Positions 57,856 through 64,000 of a stretch of 64,000 nucleotides of DNA are shown here, piece by piece. The notes under the pieces were generated by a model, which worked only from the letters and a program-made list of their open reading frames with translations, was not told the origin of the DNA and searched no databases. The position numbers and the translations under genes are program-made. Every line of letters starts with the position of its first letter. Position 1 is the first letter of the stretch. The stretch lies in contig CABFPE010000138.1 of the NCBI GenBank assembly GCA_900660155.1, positions 664,688 to 728,687 on the forward strand, given 5' to 3'. This stretch comes from Hofstenia miamia (lineage: Eukaryota > Xenacoelomorpha > Acoela > Hofsteniidae).

Positions 57856-57893
57856 TGTAGAATCATGCGAACTCACTGTGATGGCAATACTTN

Positions 57894-58298
57894 AGTACCT
57901 CCTGTTTTCGTTTGAAAGTCCTTGAATCGACCATACAAACTACTCTGCTCATCAATGTCTTCCATTGTTTTCCAGATGGCTTTGATGCTGGACTTGACAT
58001 ACTTCCTGAGTATTCTTATGTTCGTTTTCCTTATGTTGATGTTACGATTAGTTGCATTTAGTATTGGTATTCTCCCTTTTCCGTTTTTTATAGCGCACAC
58101 ACTTGACAGCATCAAGACTCTTTTCGAATTGATCTCTTTGTTATCATAGATCATTATGTCTGCTGTGAACTCTTCTTCTGCTTTAATTTCATTCATCCTC
58201 CACTGATACGACTGCAGCTTTATGTCTTCTTCCAGTTCAAATATTATTGTTGATAGCTTTCCTTCTTGCTCCTCAATTTCGATTTCCTCTTCCCTCAC
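57894..58298 (-). pseudogene. Post-protease linker, element E2 (fossil)
   Basis: Glutamate-rich segment with YQWRMNEIKAEEEFTADIMI and SKRVLMLSSVCAIKNGKGRI. It parallels the A linker (HQWKMHTIKTEDTITADIML), so this is a conserved part of the polyprotein between protease and reverse transcriptase; I do not know its role. Confidence 0.65.
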
Positions 58299-58331
58299 TT
58301 TAATTGTTCTATTGGAGTAATTTATTACACA

Positions 58332-58661
58332 TCAGTTTTTCATTAGGAAGTTGTCGCCTAGTATCACCTCATATGGCAATAAATTGTTGTGAGTGTCTAT
58401 TACTACTAATGATTGTTTGAAGGTTGTATTTGCTATCCTGATTTGTACTGCATCGAGCTTGCCTTTTGTATCTATGTATTCTCCGGATGCATTAATTAGT
58501 CTTTTGTTTGATCGTTCTAAATCTTCTCGTTTAAATCCCAGTTTTGTTGCACATTCATCTGTTATTGATGTCGCTGCTCTCATGTCAATTGTTGCATTTG
58601 TTAATATTCCATTTATCATTATCGTTATTGTGTTGATATTGTCCAAATTTGTCATGATCAT
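58332..58661 (-). pseudogene. Protease, element E2 (fossil)
   Basis: ITIMINGILTNATID, RLINASGEYIDTKGKL and LPYEVILGDNFLMKN parallel the A and B copies. The active-site segment is degenerate relative to DTGA in B and E1. Confidence 0.7.
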
Positions 58662-58696
58662 TATTCGTGCTTGGTTTTTTAGAGTCGGCGCTCAAG

Positions 58697-60376
58697 CTAG
58701 TTTTCCGATTCTTCTTCTGTTTGTGGATCTTCCAATAATTCTGCTTCAGACTCAATTACATCCTCGTCTTCATAGGATGCTTCCTCTTCTCCAATCATGT
58801 TGATTTGTTTTCTGCATTCGTCTTTTCTGTGTCCCTTCTGTCCACAATTGTAACACTTAATGTCTCTTTCTCTAATTTTCTTTGACTTTTCCTCTTTGTT
58901 TTTTATGTTGATGAACTTCTCTGTCTTCTTTTCCTTATAAGCTTTGGTATTCCCTGTCTGTGTTTTATAACTGTTTCGCCATTCTGTCAGATTTTCTTTA
59001 ATCCATACTGCTTTCTTGTAGATGCGGGCGTTGTTTTCGATTGTTGCCTGTATGTCTATGGCTTTCCTAATCATTTTCTCCAACTTGTCATCCACATCAC
59101 ACTTAATTTCAAATTGGGTTCGAATATTCTCTGGCATTCCCTTGCAAATGTGGGAAAAAAGGTCATATTTTGAATATTTGTTTCCCCTTGAGCTGAGTGT
59201 CACCAGTCGCTCCACCTGCTGGATGTAATTTCGTATGTCGTCCGTCTTTCTCATCTTTGTTGAGTTCAGTATAATTCGGTATTGATTTTTAAAACTTTCG
59301 TTCTCATAGTAGTCTACAAAGTCTCCGATTAACAGTTTGTAGTCTCGTTTCGTATCAGTATCTAAGAGTAGATAGTGTTTGGACGCTGCTCCTATTAGGT
59401 ATAACGGAAATCTTGCAGCTGCTGCCTGTTGGTTTACTTTCCTTTCAGCCACTGTGATATCAAACATTTGCAGCCATTCGAGAAATGTTGGGTTGTAGCT
59501 GTCAACCTTTCCATTGAATTTTGGCAAGGTTGTCTTGCATGGTATTGTGTTGTTATAACTGTATTCTGGTATTATTGAGCTCTCGTAGGTTGGTCTCCTT
59601 CATACATTTGTCTGTTCATTTATTGTGAGTTGGTTCGTCACTGCTTCCGTAATTTCGTCAATGATTTTTTTCTTTTGTTCTTCCTCTTCTTCTGCTTCCC
59701 TAAATCGTTTTTTGAAATTTGTGAGTGACGCCTGTAGGCTTCTCTATTTTAGTTGCTCAACTGTTATTTCATGCATTCTTGTTGCCCTTGGGTTTTCCTC
59801 TTCGTTTTCCTGTATCGCTCTCAGTTTGTATCTCAGATCTTCTAGCTCTCATCTCTAGTTTTCACAGTTCTCGTCTCTATCCAGCTCTGTTGATCTGAGT
59901 TTGTCTTTGAGCTGTTCTATTTCTTGGGCTTGTATGTCGTTGTCTAGAATTAGCTGCCTGTTCGCGTCTTCTAATTGTTGGCATATGTTTTCCCATTTTG
60001 CGTTCTGTTCCTGGAAGCATTTTTTCGATTGTGCTAATTGTGTTGTTAGTGATTTGATGTCTTAGTGGAAGTTTTCGCTTTGGTTCTCTAGGTGACTGTC
60101 CATTTCAATTTTTAATTCGCTCATTGCGTTTTCATTCTCCTGCTCCAGTTTCGCCATTCTTTCCACCAACAATTGTATCTCAGATCTTAGTATTGTTTCT
60201 GTTTCATTTGTTTGTCTTAGAATATTTAAGACTTCACTGGATCCTGTTTCTGGGGACATATGTAGGGTTTCCAGTTCTGTGGGGGATACATCTGTTTCGA
60301 GCGTGTTCTCCTTGGGGTGCGGGTTGTCTCACTTGTGCCTTTCTTGGCGCTGCCTTTTCTTCCTCTCCTATTGTCA
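58697..60376 (-). pseudogene. gag of element E2 (fossil)
   Basis: It begins MTIGEEEKAAPRKAQV, followed by coiled coil (ETILRSEIQLLVERMAKLEQ), capsid block PKFNGKVDSYNPTFLEW, AASKHYLLLDTDTKRDYKLL and YYENESFKNQYRIILN, then a CCHC knuckle (CYNCGQKGHRKDEC) near 58840. The open stretch 59527-58697 is the longest intact capsid-to-knuckle block among the copies. Confidence 0.8.
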
Positions 60377-60587
60377 TTTTGATTTACAATTAGTAGTGGC
60401 TAGCAGTTCGGTACGATTCTTTGACTTTGAACCTGCTTTAAGTTCGGTGTAGTGGTGGTAACTGACTATGTGCTGTATTAATAGTTCTTCGCATGTCTTG
60501 TGTTCTTTTCTGTCATGGTTTCTTTTCTTACTATTGATTCCAAGTCCCGAATTAGAGTTTTGGGTTGATTCTTCTTCTTGTGCTTAT

Positions 60588-60602
60588 CTGTCATGGTCGC
60601 CA
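60588..60602 (-). other. Primer-binding site of element E2
   Basis: Reads TGGCGACCATGACAG on the minus strand, immediately after the LTR. Confidence 0.7.
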
Positions 60603-61599
60603 TGTAGCATTCGCTACCAGGCTTCAACAGAGAGTTAACTATTCTTTTAAATTATTATTTCCTGTTAGATGCGGGTAGGGATGCACTGATATTAATTCTT
60701 TACTCCGACATGAGATACATTGTTATTAACTTGTATTAATTCCAAGTAACCCAATACTATTTTATGTATGCTGCCGTCGCAGTTCCTCTCCATGATTTCA
60801 CTATGGCCTCCGGCCGACTCCGATCAATGAATCAATCCACATTCATGTGCCTCTGTTGTTGATCGAGTAGTTCTAACTCTCAGCACAACAAAGTAACTTA
60901 TGTGTTCCCTATCCTAACTCAGTGCAGCTCTCAAGGCTGGATGTAACTGACTTAAACTCAATTTGTAATGTGTAATTTTGTACTTCGCAACCTGGCAACG
61001 TCACTAGCTGCTTAATAAATATTACTTCAGCCATTGCCAAAAACTAATGGCTTTAATTAATATAGATAAATAAAGTAAATTGTTACTTGCAGCTTCCTAC
61101 CTTACATTTAGATAACAATACATGCTCGGTCTATTTATCTGTCTATTTATAGGTCTCCTAATTAGACAATGTAATATAGATATAACCTACAGTAGGCTAA
61201 CTAGCCTTATCTCCGAAATCAATTATTTAATACATGCAAATGAATGAATCGATAGTCAGCTAAACAGAGAAAAACTCCTATTCGCACACCTAAAGTAAAT
61301 GCAGGTTCATGGCTTGGATCAAGGACCCTTGAATCGCTCCCAATCTGTGCCCAAGGCATTACTACTGCATCTACCATTTAGCTTGACATGATTTATAAAT
61401 AAGCAAACTGAATGAAATCTAAAGATAAGATTTTAGAAGAACAACAATTTCCAAATTGATTTTCACTCTATTTATAGTTGAATTCAAAAAGTACCTGTTG
61501 TTCGAAATTTGAATTTGTTCATCTGCCAAAATGGCTAAAAATAATGGAAGCGTTTTTGCCCCCTTCGTCAACAAGTACTAATTTACTATATTGTTTCTT
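60603..61599 (-). repeat. LTR between F and E2, truncated at its U3 end
   Basis: Printed start TGTAGCATTCGCTACC. The body matches the A-type LTR plan, with TATAAATAG on the minus strand at 61468-61476. It breaks off at 'ctatattgtttctt', some 130-150 bases short of the expected end, where element F's third ORF starts. It serves as 5' LTR of E2 and lies where the 3' LTR of F would be. Confidence 0.75.
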
Positions 61600-62657
61600 T
61601 TCTGCTTTATTGGGTGACTCCATTCTCTTGATATGGCCCTTCAGAAGCCAGTTCTTTGTTTGTGTATTAATTTCAAATCTCTTTGCTTTCGTCAGTTTGT
61701 GTCTTACATGTTGCGAAATCGGTAGTTTTATCTCTTTATCTTCTGTTTTTAGTATCGCTAGTATCCATGCTGTTGTCCCTGTATCGAATTTCTGTTGTAA
61801 TTTTTTTTCCATATCTTCTGGATCTGCTGGAGGTGTGCCTGCCTCTGTGTTAGGCTGCATTTGATGAATAGTGTGTTGGACTTTTCGACACTGTCCTTAT
61901 CCATCATCAATTCTATTGTTTTCATTTGTTTATATAATTCGATTGCAATGCATGGATCTACCATTATCCTGTAAATTTGCTCCCAGTAATCTATCTGTAG
62001 GTCGAATCTGATCAGTTCTGAGGTGGTTGCATCCGTTGTTTTTCCCAAGGAAATATGTTTTCTGTTTGCATGCATGCGTCCAATAGATGTTTCGGGATAT
62101 CATTGATTGTTGATCTTGTGATTATTACCACCTTACCTTCTGTACTTTTGCCATTCTTAGTGTTTGATCTATGTTTTTCTCCAAATTCTTATTGTATTCT
62201 TTTTCTTTCAAGACATATATGATTGTCAAGTTGTCTTGATCCATGTTAACTTCCGGAATTTCTGCTATCTGATCCTTGTAGGCCATTATAGCTTGTGTTG
62301 TTTCCAGCATAAAATCTTCATCGAATATAATATGTACTGTACTCCGCATGTAGGGTCTTACCAGTGTTTCATTCATATCTCGTGGATAACTTATTATTAC
62401 ATTTACCTTTGGCCTGTTATTTGCATCTAGTACTAGTGGTAAATTTCTTCCTTCAGTTTTCGCGACTTTCCTAATATGTGATTTTGTTTCTGGTGATAAT
62501 TTTTCAAAGCATTATAACGCATTTTCGTGGTTCCAATGAAATATGGGTGTAATGTTTCTCCATTGATCTTAGACATCCGTTTTTCTCTCTGTGAATCTGT
62601 GCTAATAGTTTCTACTGATTCACGCTTGAATTGGTTCACAGTAACTCCTATTGGCAC
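61600..62657 (-). pseudogene. Third ORF, N-terminal part, element F (fossil)
   Basis: Landmarks: MSKINGETLHPYFIGTTKM, MNETLVRPYMRSTVHIIFDE, QDNLTIIYVLKEKEYNKNLE, LIRFDLQIDYWEQIYRIMVD and TGTTAWILAILKTEDKEIKL. This copy shows the middle part that element A lacks at its single-N join. No recognised domain, no membrane segment. Broken. Confidence 0.65.
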
Positions 62658-63009
62658 TTGACCAGTTGTGGTTCCTGTGGGGATAGCGTCAGCCTTGAAT
62701 CACGTTCACATCTCCATGGTTCTTCCACCACTTACACCTTCCTCTGGAACTCCAAGTGTCTCACTGCTCTTGAATCGGCGTCGTGGACTCTTGGAAGGAA
62801 AGTTGTGCTGCTGTGCACCAGTTTTCTGCGTGCCCTTGAATCAGCTTTGCAGATCCCTGGTGGGAGAGGCTTTTTGTTTGGGGACTACTAAGACGCCTTC
62901 TCACTCTACGTCGTCTATTCGTTGGCTCTTCATTCTCATCCCTTCTACCCTGGAGTTGACATCTTGCTTGAGAACTTCTGCGTACTCTCCTTCTCCTGTT
63001 CATGGTTGA

Positions 63010-64000
63010 GAGCTCCTTGGTTGTTGATTCCTTCGCACTCTCTTCTTCATTGGTGGGTGCATCATTTTCTTCTAGATTCCTAAATTCAGTTAGTCAATTT
63101 AAATCCCATATTTCAGGGTCATACATAGGTTTATTTCTTGCTGTCCTTTGGGGCAGCACTCTCTGTCTTGTGTTTTCATCTCTGGCATCTGCTGTGAATT
63201 CCTCATTGAATCCCTCTTCGGGTAAACTATCTAAATCATACATATCGTATAATATTTCGTTGCCATTAATTCGGCATATTTTGAATTTAGCATTCTCGTC
63301 TATCTTCATCTCTTCGATATCTGCTGTTGCTCTCTTCAAGGTTTGGAAATGTAACAGTCTATCATTGTCTAACATGTATTCATTATATGGTAATGTCTGT
63401 GTTATTGTGTGACGGCCAGACCATACTGTTTTTAGTTTCCGGACTTGGTTTGTGTCTGTGAGTTTCATCGGTGTAAACGTGTATACCTTATCTCCTACCT
63501 TGTGTGCATGTCCGTAAATTTTTTTATTATAATTGCGTTGTTGTCTCACAGCTGATTTCTTTATTATGACACATCATTTCATGGATCCCTGTAATCTGCT
63601 TTCTTAGTTGATTTACGTATTTGTTGCTAAAACTTTTGCTGTAATTGGTATACTGCATTGATAATGGTGTTGTCGCCTCTCTTCCGAACATTGCTTTAAA
63701 TGATGTCACTCCTGTTGTCGCATGCACCAACGTGTTATAATAGTATTCAACCATCTCGATGACTTCTCTCCATTTATTACCCCCTTTCTTGATGTTGCCA
63801 CCCTAATTAATTTGATCAGTTTTCGATTGAGTCGCTCCACTGCTTCGTTGGCCTGTGGGTGGTAGGCTGTTGTCCGTTTGCTTGCTATTTCCAGGAGTTT
63901 TGCCATCTATTGAAAAAGTCCGCTCTCTAATTTTGGGTCCTTGTCTGTTATTATTTTCCATCGGCCTGAGTCATAGAATCCATTCCTTCAATACTAATTC
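63010..64000 (-). pseudogene. Integrase, C-terminal part, element F (fossil)
   Basis: TTAYHPQANEAVERLNRKLI is the DDE-core end with the catalytic Glu (PQxNGxxERxNR plan). TSFKAMFGREATTPLSMQYT, HKVGDKVYTFTPMKL and LLHFQTLKRATADIEEMKID follow. It matches A block by block. Confidence 0.8.

Larger units (their letters stand above)
52293..57892 (-). mobile_element. Element E1: Ty3/gypsy LTR retroelement (fossil)
   Basis: Minus-strand element: PBS (57841-57855), gag (about 57620-55670), protease (55633-55480), reverse transcriptase (about 55295-54124), RNase H (about 54085-53591), the end of the third ORF (53534-52840) and the 3' LTR (52293-52822). Most of integrase is absent. Only about 37 bases of the 5' LTR remain before a single-N join at 57893. 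The coding region is among the best preserved here, so E1 looks younger than B, but it is broken. Confidence 0.75.
57894..61599 (-). mobile_element. Element E2: 5' part of a Ty3/gypsy element (fossil)
   Basis: The minus strand carries a truncated LTR (60603-61599), PBS (60588-60602), gag (about 60376-58697), protease (58661-58332) and linker (58298-57894). It ends at the single-N join that leads to E1, so pol is missing from this copy. Broken, with relatively few breaks. Confidence 0.75.
61600..64000 (-). mobile_element. Element F: 3' part of a Ty3/gypsy element (fossil), runs off the window
   Basis: The minus strand carries integrase (about 64000-63010) and most of the third ORF (about 62657-61600). 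It continues beyond the right edge. The end of the third ORF, the polypurine tract and the start of the LTR are missing at the 61599/61600 junction. Broken. Confidence 0.75.

Noticed and set aside
1-64000. CRISPR arrays, rRNA, tRNA and prokaryotic operons
   Set aside because: No spaced identical repeats, no rRNA core sequence and no convincing tRNA fold; the sequence is plainly animal nuclear DNA.

Overview
The window is AT-rich eukaryotic DNA from an invertebrate animal. The evidence is spliced host exons (one intron of only 47 bases), animal-type LINEs with esterase or PHD-like ORF1 domains, Ty3/gypsy LTR elements, mariner and hAT remnants, and two conserved animal genes. I cannot fix the phylum. 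There is no bacterial gene organisation, CRISPR array, rRNA or tRNA that I can support. The assembly is draft: two long N runs (10726-10961 and 28577-29550) and four single-N joins, three of them flanked by duplicated sequence.

Host genes. A four-exon gene on the minus strand (8131-10187) encodes a 132-residue homologue of the Flower/CACFD1 four-pass membrane protein; every junction is GT-AG and in phase. At 50417-50713 (+) lies what looks like one exon of pICln (CLNS1A), a chaperone of Sm-protein assembly.

Layout. 1-8130: microsatellite, hAT and LINE scraps, then an LTR-retroelement fossil D (3509-about 5590) abutting a hAT 3' half (5590-6567). 8131-10187: Flower. 10188-15588: mostly featureless AT-rich DNA with TA repeats and a gap. 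15589-21007: a long CR1-like LINE whose ORF2 begins with a 2A-type ribosome-skipping motif and whose ORF1 carries an SGNH-esterase-like domain; it is interrupted by a solo LTR. 21008-39203: nested Ty3/gypsy fossils, with element A (23945-33527, minus) sitting inside element B (plus). 39204-46335: LINE tail, deleted mariner, hAT-like MITEs, a GAGAC-rich repeat, a 1-kb element with tandem 15-base terminal repeats, and a long near-perfect hairpin. 46336-49910: a second LINE (minus) with a PHD-like ORF1 and a pentamer-repeat 3' end. 50417-51897: pICln exon and a truncated third LINE. 51898-64000: three further minus-strand Ty3/gypsy copies (E1, E2, F) of the same broad family.

How it fits together. 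One Ty3/gypsy family dominates: LTRs near 1.1 kb with a shared TATAAATAG box, a shared primer-binding site TGGCGACC, gag with coiled coil and CCHC knuckle, pol, and a large unexplained third ORF between integrase and the 3' LTR. All copies are fossils with many breaks. The third ORF, the 2A-bearing LINE, the tandem-repeat TIR element and the hairpin are the most interesting signals.
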